Position numbers and translations under genes: made by a program. From Dioscorea cayenensis subsp. rotundata (lineage: Eukaryota > Streptophyta > Magnoliopsida > Dioscoreales > Dioscoreaceae): 64,000 nucleotides of DNA. Position 1 is the first letter of the stretch, and each line of letters starts with the position of its first letter. The notes under the pieces were generated by a model. That model made no database searches. It worked only from the letters and a program-made list of their open reading frames with translations, and had not been told where the DNA came from. Positions 1 to 13,914 of the stretch are shown in pieces. The stretch is from NCBI RefSeq assembly GCF_009730915.1, contig NC_052489.1, forward strand, positions 2,135,622-2,199,621. The letters run 5' to 3'.

Positions 1-1127
1 TTTGTGTAGATATAGTAGGAGAGGAGAATTTAATCCTAGTGTGCATCATTGGCAGGAAATTGTTATGCCTAACTACCTTGTAGTGAAAAAAAGTTGTGGA
101 AGTGGCAACGGCCTCCTATTGTCAGCGGGCATCGGGTCGTTTCGGAGAAGACTTGAGATTGAAACCCAAAGCTCATACAAGGTAAGAGCTATGGGTATAT
201 TGAAGTATTATTATACAATAAACAGTGGTCATATTATAAAATGAAATATTATTGTCAAAAGACTGCTAAGAAACTTTTTTTATGGGCTGGGTGCTTGTAG
301 GTCACATGGATTAAAGATATCTTTTATATTTTTGAGCCTTATTGAGTCTTTCAATTTTTGAGCCATAGGCAGTCAGTTATGTCAATTTATACCACAAAAA
401 AAGGTTAGGCTCAATCCCGCTATCAGTTTTGCAGTAAACACCCATCATTGGTGTGAACCTCTCGATCTTTTTAATTTAATTTGTTTTTAAAAAATATTGT
501 TTTATTTTTTTTCTTTGACAAATGCGACAAATACATGTATAGAAATTTAGTCAATGTGTTTTCAGTTAATCGACATAGGATTTGAGTTACAAATCCGCAC
601 CCTCAGTCAGAAACCTATTATTGTCACGGTGTACAATGCATGGATGGAACCAATACGGCTAAATCAAAGGCCCTTTGGCCTATGAAAATTTTTCCCATAT
701 TAGACCCCAACATTCTTAAAGCCACAATAAAGTTCCCTGTACTTCTTCATTACGCTGGATTTGCTGACAATTTCAGAAATCGTCCCTGTTGATATCTACC
801 CATGTTATTGGTTTGAACATATTCATCCAACATGGAAAATGATAGATGTACACTGACGCTCTATATTGGAACTACCCTCCCATGACACAGTACTTAAGAC
901 TTGTATGTTATTTACAATCCTCCCCCTTGCCCCCCTTTGCTCCCTTTGCTATTGCTATAGTACAAATTACAGGCAAAAGTAAACAACAATTGAAAAAAAA
1001 AAAGAGGAAAATGACCTGACAACTCTTCTCCAGGTCAACTAATTAGAACAAGGCCAAAACTTAAAAAGGAAAAAAGAATATTTCAACAAAAAGTAACGTG
1101 GATTTGTGTCTCCAGGCACAAGGTAGC
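1..1127. other. no gene recognised at left edge
   Basis: A short open frame at 2-244 on the plus strand ends its plausible part at a GTAAGA-like donor near 182, so the last bases of an exon from a gene outside the window are possible. I recognise no protein family in any frame. The rest is AT-rich and contains the 3' flank of the minus-strand ABC1 kinase gene. Confidence 0.3.
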
Positions 1128-4100
1128 TCAAGCAGTGCCGGTTATCAATCTCTCTTGCTGATCTAATTTCTTCACTTTGAGAAACCCAAAGAGAACCTGA
1201 ACCCCAAAGACAGCAGACAATATGTATGCAGTCATAGCAGGGACCTGACAACCAAGTTTAAGAAGTAAAAGAATAAGAACCCATCAGAATATGAAAGAAA
1301 TATATTAACAAATCTCTCAACGAAAGAAAGAGACAGACTTACTCGAATGGAATTCAGATACAAAAGTGTTGCAAGATTTACTAAACTTCCAGCGATAACC
1401 GCCTGTTCACGTAGAGGTTTTTTCAAAATCAGTAAAATGAATTTCACATAAGCATATCTTGCCGTTGTTATAGATATTATAACTTCTTTATCCCGGAATT
1501 CCTTTAAGGGCAGTGTGAAGTTAAAGGGGGTTAACTAATTGCCTTACATTTCCAATTGTTCTTTGCATGCTTGCAACTCTTTTGAATGCCCTCTCAGACT
1601 CCAAAGTTCGCACGCGTAGCTTGAGATCACCTTGTTCCTGCACGAGGGTGCAAATGCAGTACAGGAAACCAAAAATATGAAGCATGAAATGGAAAAAATT
1701 ACTGGCTCTCGAAGCAATTCAAGAATGGAAATTTTTGGGTGAAGAGAAACTCTGAAGGTTAGTTACCAATCGCTGAATTACTTCTGCCAGCTTTTCAACT
1801 CTATCAGCCTGTCTGAAGAGATTGTTGAATGCACTAGCTTGACGTTGCCATCTTTTTCTAAGATCCTGCACCACAAGATGATAATTGGCAAATAAGATAA
1901 AAGCTAAGATAATAATAAAATACAATAACAATATCAAGAAGCTTGCCTTCATGAATACTTCAATGCCAGCTTCTCGAAACCTAAGTAACTCCAAGGCATA
2001 TCTGCAAAACAAGCCAGTCAATCATCAACACTTGTGTGTTTTGTATAAAGAGAGACAGCAAGAGAGCCACACGATCAAGACTCACGGTTTGGCAATCTCA
2101 GTGATGTCAAATCTTGGGTCAAGTCCTTTCCCAATCCCATCCAAAACTGCCAATATGAAAAATTCACCATTAAGGGAAGACAATTACATTTGAGAATGCA
2201 ACTAATTGTTGATTTGGTCATTCAGACTCAACCTGAAAATGCCCTAACTACAAACGTGAATGTGGCTGGAAAACGGAAGGGCTGATCAGCAGCAATGGCT
2301 AAAAGATCCTCCCCTGCGACATTAGATAATAAGTGAGTGTGCTTGTATGTTTCTTCACTGAATCTAAACAAGGAAAATATTAGACACCTATGCATTCCGC
2401 TTGAAGTTTTTTTAATATAGTTTTATGCTAGCATATATATATCCAAAAGCATCGAAACCCATTCTAAGTAGTATAAAGCAGTTGTAAAATCAAATGCCTT
2501 ACCTATCGCAGCTAGTCTTTGCTTTTTCTTTTCAAACCTCTCTTCTTTAGTCAATTGCTTTTTAAAACCAAGTTCAGCAATTGCTGCCTCTCTCTCTCTT
2601 CTTTGTGCTGCCAAACGCTCTTCAAAGCTGTGGTAGATGATGATGTTCAAATATATCACCAGTTAGATTGAAATTTAGTCAGGTTAATAAAGTATAAATC
2701 AATTCCCAATTCTTGTCAAATAACCTATTCAGAAAGAACAGAGCTGTCCTTCGAACAGCAGTCATATCGCCAGTAGGAACAAGGACACCCATCTGGATCA
2801 TTGCTTGAAGAACCTGCACGGAAACCTTGTCTGTGAGACAACAGACATATCTTCACAGTCTTGATCCATTTTCAAGCATCATGATTTACTACCGCAGATG
2901 ATCATGTTACAGCAACCAAACAAATGGCAAGTACATAGAAACAAAATTGACTTTTAATGATATATCAGCCTAGAAATGAGGACTTGCTGGCTTTTCAACC
3001 CCCAATACAGTTTTCATTTTTCACATAGATGATTTACTCATTACCAACTGAGGTCATGTTTGTGATGAACATCATTCAAAATCATGTTAACACTATGGTG
3101 CCATTTTTATACCATAAGTCAGAATGGGGCAATAGCATTATTCCTAGGAATACTTAAATTCAAAACATACAAAACTTTGTTTAAAGTAAGAACAAGAATA
3201 AAATCATCATATTAAGTTGAAGAGATAGAAAGCAAACCCTGTCTGGATTTTTCTCGTAAACACCATAGAACGTTTCTAGTAATCCTTCCCTGATATTGGG
3301 ACTGATACTGCAAAGGTTACCAATAAAATTAACATTACCAAGTGCCAGGAAGAAAGCATTGATATAGAACCATATATAGAAATTAAAACCATCAGTTAAC
3401 TCTTTATTTAGGGATATCAAAGCCTACCTTCCCATCATTCCAAAGTCATAGAATATCAATCTCCCACCATTGACATCATCTACAGCTATATTTCCAGGAT
3501 GCTGAAACGATATGAATTCAATATCAACCAAATATTGTATATTGCTCATAGACAGAAGCATAACTTACGACATCAAGTAACAAGGACCTAATCATAAATA
3601 TCAACACCTTTGTGTAACTGATGAATAGCTTTAAAAAGTCTAGACCCATAAAAAAATAAAATAATATATATGTATATGTACAAGGTCTTCATTCCTAGTA
3701 TACCACATCTGTCACTGCCTATGGTAAAGACTATTTCTTGAACTTCAATAACACAAGCTGCATCTAATGTTCTTTTTCTACCATTCCATCTTCACAATTA
3801 AAATATATATGTAGCTGATATTGGCCTGTGTTTTGAGTGGCTAAACCAAATGCTAAGATACTCAGGCCAAAGTAGAAAACCTCTGAAATAGATGCACTAT
3901 AATGCAAGTGCAATTCTGCACTATGATTTAAAAAAAAAAGGTGTATAAATCTCATGAAATAGAGTAAACAAGAAATTATTATTTAAACTATCTTTTGTAT
4001 ATAACTATATGTATTGTGCAAGTGTTCTACTGTTGCAATGTGACAACTCACCGGATCAGCATGGAAAAAACCATGAGATAAAATTTGCTCCAGGTAGGAC

Positions 4101-7100
4101 TCTACAGCATATCGACTTAATCTGTTCACAGAAAATGTGAAGACTGCATCAGAGTGCAACAACTCCAAAAATAGAAAATAATTATGTAATGGTAGTAGCA
4201 ACATATAACAGGGTTACATGCTTTATCATATATCTACATGATACCACTGAGAAATGCGGCATCATGTTCCCACTACCTCTGGCGATCGACACCCAACTGG
4301 TCTAACTGTTTTATCCTGTTTATTTTTATCCCTGGAACATATTCCATTGTCAGCACCTGCATTCAAGGTACATGCTGTCATAACGAAGGAAAATGTACCC
4401 ATTCAAGGACGAACATTTCATTGACACCAGGCATAAAAAATGAATGAAGGATAATATGAACCTGAGGAGTTGTATATTCCCAGTAGACATTTGGGACCTT
4501 TACATAATCCATATCTTTAAAGTTTTGTGCAAAAAGTTCTGCATTAGCTGCTTCTTTGGTGTAGTCTATCTCCTGAAGAAAGGGACATTGTCTGATGTTA
4601 AATCAAATAAAAAGTAATCACAAAGAAAAGCTTCAAGAAATGTAACAGATAATGACAACTTTCCACCCTTAAAGAAGAATGTAAATATCATGGCAACATG
4701 CAAAATAAGGTTGTGATGCATGTCTTCCTACATACCTAGCTACATCCTGCGCCATCCTCCCAGGTGACAGCTAAAAAAGATTAGAGAAAATTGCTTGTAT
4801 GTAAAAGTGGGTAATTGCAAATGTTCTTTTGCAAAAAACATATTTGCTTATATACCCACCACAAATCACCTTCTATGGTTAAACGTCAACTTAAAAGTCC
4901 TATAGAAGCCAGATTTATACTCTTTCCCCTCATGTATGAAGGAGAAAGAACAATACTAAGGGGTAATTTCATTTTTTAATAAAAAATCTACTCAAGCTAT
5001 GGTCAAATGGGAATGACAATGATTGGCAAGGGGACATAAGCAAATACTCTTCTTGTTGCCTCAATAAGCCTATTGACCACTGATTTTAACACAAGCTTTG
5101 AATACATATATAAAACATAAACACAGCTCTTTTATCAGGGAGAAAATTTACACTGCTATAAGGACAGACAATTTCAACGAGCTTTAAAATGAAAGTGGAC
5201 CGATGAGAAGGAAGATCCAAAAGTTAAATTGAATAATCTAAAGTTGAAATCACTTAGATCTCAAGGAAGCAAACTTGAAGATATGTGCAGCCTTTCTGAA
5301 TTTTCAACGCACAAACATATTCATCTTCAAATAATAAATAAAAAAAAAAAAGCACGACCAGCTCAAGCACTTAAGAGGTATCCGCTTATATTAAAAAAAT
5401 TTGCATGTCTGTTTCCCTAGGTGAGAACTGCTTGCCTAGCTATCCTCGTACAGCGAAAGAAAAAGACAAATTATATAAGGCTGCCTGCCTAAACTGAAAA
5501 GACCTACCATTGGAAAGAATTATTAGCACAAGTGGAATTAATTCAATATGAAATCCATAAGAAGGATAACCTGATATAGAACACTTGCGCACTCATCATA
5601 AATTGCAACCCAATCTCTCTTGGCACCATCTGATTTAGGATCCACTTTCTGGAGGTACTCAGCTATGACCTGGAACAAACAGAAGTCTCATATAAGAATA
5701 GTTATCCACATCGTCCGTGTGACAAAAGCAGTCAAATGGATCGACGTATAGGTCAGACATATATATATATATGATATATATGCCCAGATGATATAACAAA
5801 TAACACATGATGATAAAATTTTTAAGGAAATAAGAAGCAACAAGGATAATTTGTGGACAATATGCCATATAAAAAGTCATCCATGTTTACCATATACCAC
5901 CTTGTGCATTCTGTCGGTCACCAAGACTCATCATATCACAGGTCAACATTCAGAGGCAAATTGCAGCAAAGGATACCAAGTCAGCAATTAGAAGCTCATT
6001 TGGCCAGGTGCAAATTTAAAATTAATCTGCTCCTCTAGACTAGTAGGGTTGGGTTGAAGCTGCCAGCTATATAAAATTTTACTAGTTAATCTAGTCTTTA
6101 GAAAAGGTCATGAAAAATGAAATTTATAGATGGAACAAAACTATTTTGATGCATCATAAAGGATTGGCAACCTCCAAATTGCTTAGCATTAACCTTTGAT
6201 CAAGATAATCCTGAATCTGCAATTAAGATACTCACTAGCGGAATATAAATCTACAAGTTTTAACTTATTGTCTTGTCTGGGTTATAATTCTTTACAAGGT
6301 GTCAAGGACTGATTTTAAGGTTAAGGAGCATTCTAGTATAAACTTGTGACGGCACCAAGGTGATAGTAGTCTCCTAATGTGATCAAATTATCAGCCAAAC
6401 CCTGATTTTTGAGGTTTGTCCACTTTGGTAAAAGTTAAAAAATAAAGTGTAAAAACTGAAGTACTAAGGATTTAGTGCTATACATCAAATCTTCCTCATT
6501 ACCTAGAAAATGATAAGATTATACTTGCTTGAAACCGCAAAAAATGATTTCAATCAAAGGCTATAGCTATGGACGTTAACTTTGAAGTTTTAAATCATCA
6601 TTAGGATAAGCAACAGAGAATAATCATCCTTCTCTGTAACTTGCATAAGTGGCCCATGCAAGGTAATTATACCAAATTGCAAAAGAGATAGCGCTCTCAG
6701 TTAGTGATGATAAGTGAACTGCTTTCCTTTGGAAGCATAAGCATGGCTTCTGACAATGCTTCACAGAACAAATCAATGCTATATGCTTTACAATAAGCCA
6801 CTAAGCTTATAACATAAGCCTTATAGTACTACTGACCCTCAGGTTCTTCAAATCGATGTCAAAAAGTTCCTTAAGACCAGGTCTCTGCACTTTAACCACA
6901 GCTTCCTGGCCCTTCAAGCTTGCACGATGGACCTGGCCTGCCAAAGAATTACACCATATCAGTACAACAAGAAAAGCAGAAATTGGATAACTAATTATGT
7001 TGACTTCCATTATAATGCAAATTCTATATGCAAATCTTGGCTACATAATATTACCCAAACTAGCAGCAGCTATAGGTTCATAATCAAATCGGTCAAAAAT

Positions 7101-9061
7101 ATCATCCACAGGAGCTCCAAGTTCTTCTTCAACAATTGATATGGCAGTTTCAGAGGGGAATGGGGGAACTTGATCCTGAATAGGCAAAATAAAAATAGTT
7201 AGCAAACATAAACCAAGAGCCAATATATACAGATAACTTTGATTGCTTGATCCCAATTTCCAATCAATTGATATATATAGAATTCATGTGGAAACTAAAT
7301 TAAAAATACATGCTATACTAAAGCAGGACATTACAGAGGTATAATAAAAGGTTAAGAACAGTCGGGTACAGGAATAATTTGGAAGAAAAAATAACCTGAA
7401 GCTCAGATAGCTGGTCAACATATTCCTGTGCAAGAATATCCACTCTTGTAGAGAATTGCTGTCCTATTTTGATGAAAGTAGGGCCCAATCTCAAAATACT
7501 TTCCTTCAACCATTTAGCAAGTTCCTTCCGCCTCAAAATTTTCTTCTCCTCAGTCATTCCTCCTGCATATATCTCAATCAATTGGTAAAAATAAGTCAAG
7601 GGCATGCAATGCCATATCTTTAACAGAGCATAGTGTAGATTGATGACAAACTAGAAAGAAGTGCAAATAAGCATGCCAAGCAATTTTGTTGATGCAGAGT
7701 GCCTGCTAATTCCATCTTTTTTATTCTTTTAAATGACAAAAATATTTTTACCAACTGCAACGAAAAGAAGAGATGATGAGGCCAAGTTTGATGTCTAAAA
7801 AGGAATCCTTTGGCCTAAAACCAAGGGAAACACTTGCCAATGTGAATAAAATTACTGTCTTTATATAAACAAAACAATGAATATTACTTGTGAAAAAGTA
7901 GGCATACCTCGATAAGAAAACTTCTGGTTGTTCAACCAGGCTTTAAATATAAAAGTAAAAACAAATCCCCATATTTCTAGAGTTCTTTGAATAGTTGAAT
8001 ATGTCTTAAATCGATTCCAACGGCCTCCAGGAGCAACTGAAACCTGCAAGTAGCAATGGACTACTAAAAAGAAGGATTTGGTAATGAAAGATGTTATTTC
8101 ATGTGCTATTATGCACAGACTACGATTGGTGAGCAGAGTACCATAAAGAATCCCAAATAGTACATGGAACACAGTAAAACACAGAAGGAAACAAAATAAA
8201 AGCACATGCAATTTGTTAACTTGTTACTTCTAAAATAATCTGATAAAAAAATATCGTCATTCTTTTTTATTCTTAATCTTCGGAAGAAAGATATGGCAAA
8301 AGCTCTTGGAAACATGAAAATTCCCTCCATTTAAAAGCAGCAACAACTGGGTGTTATCCCTTCACTTATCATCTACACTCACTAATCCTCATCAAGAACA
8401 GACATAATCTTTCCTGAAATTAATAATTCAATCTAACACGTAATCGATTCATGCAGCAAAACCCCTTTACTTCTTAAACATTCAAACCACTCAAAAATTC
8501 AAGACATTGTTGATGAATATAAAGAATTGCAAAAAAACTAACAAATCAAAGTTCAAAAACTAGAGAAGAGCAATGGTGTCAAAAGGAGCATACCTGAGGC
8601 GTCTCCCCGCCGCTCTTCTTAAACCACGCATCTTCCTGTCCAATCTCCTCCACTCTCCTCTTCCTCTTCTTCTCTTCCTTATCCACCCCAACTTCCCCCT
8701 TCTCACCCTCATACTTCACCAAACTCCCATTCGTTGCGCCTCCATTCCCATTCACATACACCTCCAATTCCAAAGCCCCATTCTCACTCCCCCTCTCCAC
8801 TCCATACTCCAAACTCCTCCAGCTCCCGTTCCCGTTCCCATTCCCATTCCAATCATACTCATCCTTCGCAACCCTCACCGACTCCTCTCCATTAACCACC
8901 TCCGCGACCGCAACCCGATCTTCCCGCACCGATCGAGCTGCGATTCCACGAAGCGATCGGTGCCGCAGGCGGTGGTGGAGGAGAGGAATCCGACGAACCA
9001 AGGGATGGAAACACAGGAGATCATGGGTGAAGAGGGGAGCAGCGACGAGCGAGGCCGCCAT
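1128..9061 (-). CDS. OSA1: ABC1-family atypical kinase, chloroplastic (OSA1/ABC1K8-like)
   Basis: Twenty exons (5' to 3'): 9061-8594, 8043-7908, 7562-7396, 7175-7055, 6937-6837, 5669-5571, 4572-4462, 4356-4277, 4121-4052, 3501-3428, 3307-3238, 2813-2725, 2627-2503, 2313-2233, 2146-2086, 2001-1947, 1865-1767, 1637-1548, 1402-1343, 1244-1128. They sum to 2274 nt, 757 aa, in frame throughout, close to what I recall for Arabidopsis At5g64940 (about 761 aa). Exon 1 encodes a Ser/Arg-rich plastid transit region starting MAASLVAAP; no upstream in-frame ATG exists. The ABC1 (UbiB/ADCK) core shows the family signatures: KIGQ (233-236), the Ala-rich loop AAAS (293-296) that replaces the Gly loop, VVKVQRPG with Lys313, the EID motif in exon 7, HADPHPGN (448-455) and DFG (470-472). 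Two hydrophobic segments lie near 703-742. Family members sit at the chloroplast envelope or plastoglobules and act in oxidative-stress, metal and lipid homeostasis; assignment to OSA1 rather than another ABC1K is from recalled sequence similarity. Confidence 0.93.
1866..1946 (-). other. GC-AG intron of the ABC1 kinase gene
   Basis: Exon 16 ends ATGAAG and is followed by GCAAGC, not GT. The acceptor is GGTGCAG before the exon encoding DLRKRWQRQ. Joining at this GC keeps the frame and gives the family-typical stretch with VKDLRKRW-like sequence (here FMKDLRKRW). The match AAG|GCAAG is the usual strong consensus of plant GC-AG introns. Confidence 0.85.
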
Positions 9062-10200
9062 TGCTGGGGTTTTCTTGGAGCTCTGGTTCTTTCGATCGAT
9101 ACCAAAAGGCTTTGAAGCAAAGAGCAAGAGAATGGTGGTCTTCGTGGTGCCACGTGGCAGCACGAGAGATGAGGACTCTATTGCGCGGCGTGCTCATTGG
9201 CTACTCGCGAGAAGCGATGTTCGCGATTTTATCGTGGGGAGATTAGCTGTTTGGTATCGAACAGCGTTTTGGGGGCTTGATTAATCGTATCCGTTGATTC
9301 TGTTGGAATTTAGATTGATTTGTGACGTGGATGGATTTGATTGGTGGATTAGTATAAACGGTGTTTGGAAGAGAATAGGAAAAGTCTTGACTGTACTACT
9401 TCACTGTGTCCACTAATCTTGGCTGCCCATCTGTGGTTTACATTCATCCTAAAACCTCAAACTAAATATTTAATACATGTATATATATACACACACGCAC
9501 GCGTCTCCGAAATAATTCATATAAATAATACTGTAATAATGATATAAATAAATCATCCTAGTGCAGATTGTTACTTCACTGGTGAATAAGTAGACACGTG
9601 ATTAAACTGTTGGATTGATTGGTTACAGACGATGAAGTGATTTATTGGTTGTCATGTCCTCATTAAACATTCTTTCATAAATAGTGAGAGTTCGAATCAT
9701 GAGTGAAGACACATTTCAGGATGTGTGAGTAGTGGTTGTGTGTAGATGATTTCAGTGCTCGCATGTGTGTGGTGGACCCCACTCCCATTTACTCCACCGA
9801 GATTTGTGCCAGTCCTGTTCTTTCATTATTCATTAGGTCATTTGTAGAAGGATATCATTTCCGTACCTTCTAGGGTTACGTGACAATAGGATTTATAAGT
9901 TTAGTTTGGTTTTTGAAAATCTTTTAGCCATATACGTGATATGACTTTAATTGTCACATATGATTTCTGGTCAAGTTGATAAATACTAAAAAGTCAATAA
10001 ACCACTATAATTAATGCATTATTGATTCTGTCCATCTCTTAACAACCCTCATATAGAGTGGGGCTAGTCATCTTTGTCACAAATAAATTGATAAATTTTT
10101 AATAAATTATTCAAAGAGTTAATTGGATAAAAGTAGGTTAAACAAACTTGAGTTTAGCATGAATGGCTCTTTGTCAAACATAAAATTAGTATAATTATAT
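9062..10200. other. intergenic, upstream of the ABC1 kinase gene
   Basis: The first 250 bases are moderately GC-rich and hold the promoter and 5' leader of the minus-strand ABC1 kinase; an ATTGG (CCAAT on the gene strand) lies near 9196. Beyond that I see AT-rich sequence with short TA and CA runs near 9479-9500 and no coding signal. Confidence 0.5.
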
Positions 10201-10479
10201 ATATATTAAAAAATGGATAAACCACATTCATTAAAAAAAATAGTAATGAAATAAAAAAACAATCCCCGTCTAAGTGGAGTTAACAACACAACAAGACAAT
10301 TCACTAGAAATGGAGATTGATAAAGCACAACAGGGTTAAAAGAACGAACAATATAAGCAAAATAACACGCAAAAGTACATCCATAGAAGGAACATAGGAT
10401 AAGACAGGGACTAGACATGCAAGACTCACCTACTTGTGTCATCCTCTACTAAACCATCTTCTTATCCGACAAGGATGAA

Positions 10480-10890
10480 TCAATCTATTATGCAAGAAAC
10501 TCCAAGTTACATTTTATTGTTGTAGTTGAGTACTCCAATTTTGCCTTCTTTGTCTTTAGAGTTGCAGAAATCCATGATAAGAACACGTAAATAATTTTCA
10601 TAATCACTATAGAATGTGTATAATATATATCATGGAAAAATGGCAGTGCTTCTTTCCAGTCAAATATTTCAAATTGCCCCAATAAAGAGATCCTTAGCTT
10701 TCTCTCATGGGAAAAAGAAAACTTTGATCTCCACAATCCCCACAAATCATGCAAGGAGTTTAAATGGTGTGGCGGTTTAAACACTTGGGCAAATAATGCC
10801 AAATGTGGGTTGCTACAAGGTAAAGGAAGGACACATGTAATCCACTGATTCAGTTGCCCCGTGGCATAGCACGCAAGTAGTTATTGGAAC
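10480..10890 (-). mobile_element. LINE (L1-type) ORF2 3' relic with zf-RVT-like domain
   Basis: Minus-strand translation reads a pattern like CxxCHGATESVDYM then PPHHLNSLHDLWGLWRSK, which is the C-terminal zinc-binding region (zf-RVT) seen at the end of plant non-LTR retrotransposon reverse transcriptases. The ORF then continues through a region of FDWKEALPFFH and ILSW-type sequence typical of the ORF2 tail. The N-terminal reverse transcriptase and endonuclease are not visible, and the domain is broken, so this is a dead, truncated copy. The poly-A end should point to lower coordinates; AT-rich sequence near 10200-10260 could be what is left of it. Confidence 0.65.
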
Positions 10891-11084
10891 CTGTTGCAAC
10901 CTTTGGAAGCTAAGTTGTCTAGGGTGAGTATACTATTATCCCACATTAGCCATTTTTTTGTTTTGACAAAGTTGACAAACAACAAAGCAAAAGATAAATG
11001 GGTACGGAGGTGCACTAGTTATGATGATTTCACTGACCTCCTAAAGATAAACCCAAACCCCTCCCAAAATAGATAAGTGGTAGA

Positions 11085-11290
11085 GCGATAAGCTTTCATC
11101 CGAAAAGTTGAGGGTTTAACTCCCTCCCACAACATGGTTATAGATTTGAGGTGTGTGTAAAGAGAAATTTTTGTGTAAAGTAACAATTGTTGAATCTATC
11201 CAAAGCCACCATGTTGGGGTGGTTAGCAATACTAACCCATACCCCTTGAGAAGAATAAAGGTGGTGTGAGTTCAAAACCCATGTAGAGAT
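11085..11290 (+). repeat. tRNA-like / SINE-like fragments
   Basis: Two stretches resemble pol III A-box and B-box pairs. The first is GTGGTAGAGCGATAAGC near 11090 followed by GGTTTAACTCC near 11115. The second is GGTGGTTAGCAATAC near 11218 followed by GAGTTCAAAACCC near 11268. No intact cloverleaf can be folded, so these look like decayed tRNA-derived SINE heads, not tRNA genes. Confidence 0.3.
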
Positions 11291-11509
11291 ATTAACTCCA
11301 TGAGAGTATGGACTTCTCATGCAGACCCCAATAACTTAAGGTGTATGCACATGAGGCATTAACTTTGTACATGTCTTTGACTAATTAGAAGCTTATCCGC
11401 TTCATTAAAAAAATGTAGAATAATTTAACTTGAGAAAGTTTAAGTGATGATCCACACAGAATAAATTAGTGATTGATAAATGATTTGAAAGGAGAAAACT
11501 AGTTTTTAC

Positions 11510-11562
11510 TAATAATAATAATAATAATAATAAAAATAATAATAAATAAATAAATAAATAAA
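11510..11562. repeat. AAT/AAAT microsatellite
   Basis: Repeated AAT units grade into AAAT units in AT-rich intergenic DNA. Confidence 0.9.
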
Positions 11563-13900
11563 AATGGATAAAATCATATTCTAATAATTAAAAAAATAAA
11601 AAGGATCCTAGGCAACAAATTGGTTCAATTAAGACATCAATGTACAATCCAGTTGTGTTTATATTCCTTTTATATTATATTCTAGCATATCATAACATAT
11701 TCTTGTATTTTTAAGTTTATTGAAAAATAATTTGGTGAAGCATGACTTTAAAAATAATGTAATTGTTAGCTATTAAAATCAAAGATAATGTGATCTCTTA
11801 GTATTTCATGAGTTTGATCTTAGAAAGCTTGATAAATAAATATTTTTATATAATTTTTTTTATAATTCAAATTAATGCAATGATCGAAAGTTCATGGTTT
11901 ATCCATATTTATAAATTAAAAAAATTTCAGAATTACTCAAAACTTGAAAACTACCAATAGCCATTTTTCTCTCAAGACAATTTGATATTGCTAGGTGATA
12001 TTCTCAAAATAAAAAAAAAATAGTGATAAAACAATTAATAGAATAGGGGGAAGAACAGGATAAAACAAAATAGAACAAATAGTTATTTAAAAAGCTATAA
12101 ATTAGTGAAGTTGAACAATGGAAGTAAGGCTGCAGTTAAAGTTAATAGTTGGCTCCACCAGGGCTCACATGACTGGTGTACTGAATTCCTTTGTTAATAA
12201 TGAAGAACAAGAGGACCATCTCACTTTTAGCCACACTCTTTCTCTCTCCTTTCAAACATCTCAAACAATTGGAAAAAATCTATAAATTAATAAATAAATA
12301 AAATAAATAATTTATTTATTTATTAAATTATTTAATAGAATAATAATAATAATAATAATAATAATGATATCACATTATATAAGTTTTTTTCTCATATAAC
12401 TGTAAGCAATATACATGTTTACTGTATAGTCGGTGCAGCCAGACAAGTGTTATTCAATAACCGATTCATATTAAAATATAATTTTAATAAATATTATATA
12501 TTGTTATTGTTTTTATTTTCATATATCAATAAACTCAATATTAACAATAACAAATATTATTATCTGTATGTATTTTTTTAAGTTGAGTTCTTTGTCATTC
12601 ATGATTAGATTTAAAAAGTTTTTGGTAATATATTCATACTTATCCAATGTAGGTCCAAAATATATTTTGTAATATTTTTGTTCAAAAAACCTAATTTTTG
12701 GATCATTGAAAAGGACCTAATATAAACATGTTCATCCACATGCCACCCACTAACAAACAAGTAATTATATCTTCTGTTTAAGTTTATGCCATAAACCATG
12801 TTGCTTTGCACTATTGAGAGCCCATGCATTAATTAAGAGAATTCAAGAGGACAGCACAAGGAGATGGCTTCATAAATGTGAGGCAAAAAGGATGTAAATC
12901 TAGTCATTAAAGCTTAGTCAAACCTTTAATGAAGTTTTCTATTAAATTTGATTGATCAAAATAAATGTAAGCTCTATTTAACAAAAATTACATAGATATA
13001 TATTTTTAAGTGTTTGAGTGTTGGTTTTTTAAATATCACGAATTTTAGTTAGTCTGAGTAAGATATTGAAAGCTTTATAAAAAACGTATTTCACATAAAA
13101 ATTTTAATTAAAAATTACGCTATTTTTTTTTTTTTTACTTGTCATATTTTTTTAATTTTTTTGTTCATTTTTACTTTGTCCATTTAAAAATTTTATATAA
13201 TATTAAATTTTATTTTTTTCTAAATTCACCCTTTATATTTAATGTATATCTACAATTTTCAATAAATTATATTCAACCATATATTTTTCAAAATATATTT
13301 TAAATAGAGATAATATTGAAAAATTAATATTTTTTTTAAAATTTTAAATTACCAACAAACTTTCAACCAATTTTTTGTTTAATCTGTGTAAATTAGATAA
13401 GATTGATAAGTACTCCAAGTAACAGAAATACTTACATAAACAATCTAGGCCTCTCACAACCACTGTTGATATATATATATATATATATAAGTATTTAGGG
13501 TACATAATGAACTTTAATTAATTGATTAATTAGACAATCAGTGAGTAATTCATTTAGAGAAAACAAAAAAGGCCAAAAGAGTTGATGTTTTACTTTGAAT
13601 AATTAAAATTAAACAGCTCATTCCAACCATAAAAAGATTCCAAGTTGCATTCTAATTGTTTTCATTTCCAATCTTCTCTCTATCCACACCAATTCACTCA
13701 ACTACAAACCAAATAGACAAGCAATCACTTTGACAAATTCAATCTAAACAACAACAACAACAGCAACAGAATAATCACCAACTCTCAAAGAAAAGTTTCA
13801 TTTGAATTATATAAAGAAACTCTAAACATAAATGAAAAGGAAATGAAGGTCAAAAAAACAGAGTTGAGATCCAGAACAACACAAGAAAAGGCAATAAAAT
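11563..13900. other. AT-rich intergenic region, no gene seen
   Basis: Long poly-A/T and TTTA-rich stretches, an AAT run at about 12342-12365 and a TA run at about 13470-13489. Six-frame reading gives only short low-complexity frames. No transposon ends were recognised. Confidence 0.5.
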
Positions 13901-13906
13901 AATGGA

Positions 13907-13914
13907 TATATATA
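13907..13914 (+). promoter_or_regulatory. candidate TATA box for the LRR receptor gene
   Basis: TATATATA followed by GG, with purine- and CT-rich sequence downstream. If used, transcription would begin near 13940 and leave a leader of about 1.05 kb, or a spliced one. Position only; no other support. Confidence 0.3.

Noticed and set aside
8573-9115. 180-residue plus-strand open frame over the first exon of the ABC1 kinase
   Set aside because: It is the antisense shadow of the transit-peptide exon, Pro/Leu/Ile-rich from GC skew, and matches no family.
11089-11133. Possible tRNA gene
   Set aside because: A-box and B-box words are present, but no acceptor or anticodon stem pairs, so it is at best a SINE remnant.
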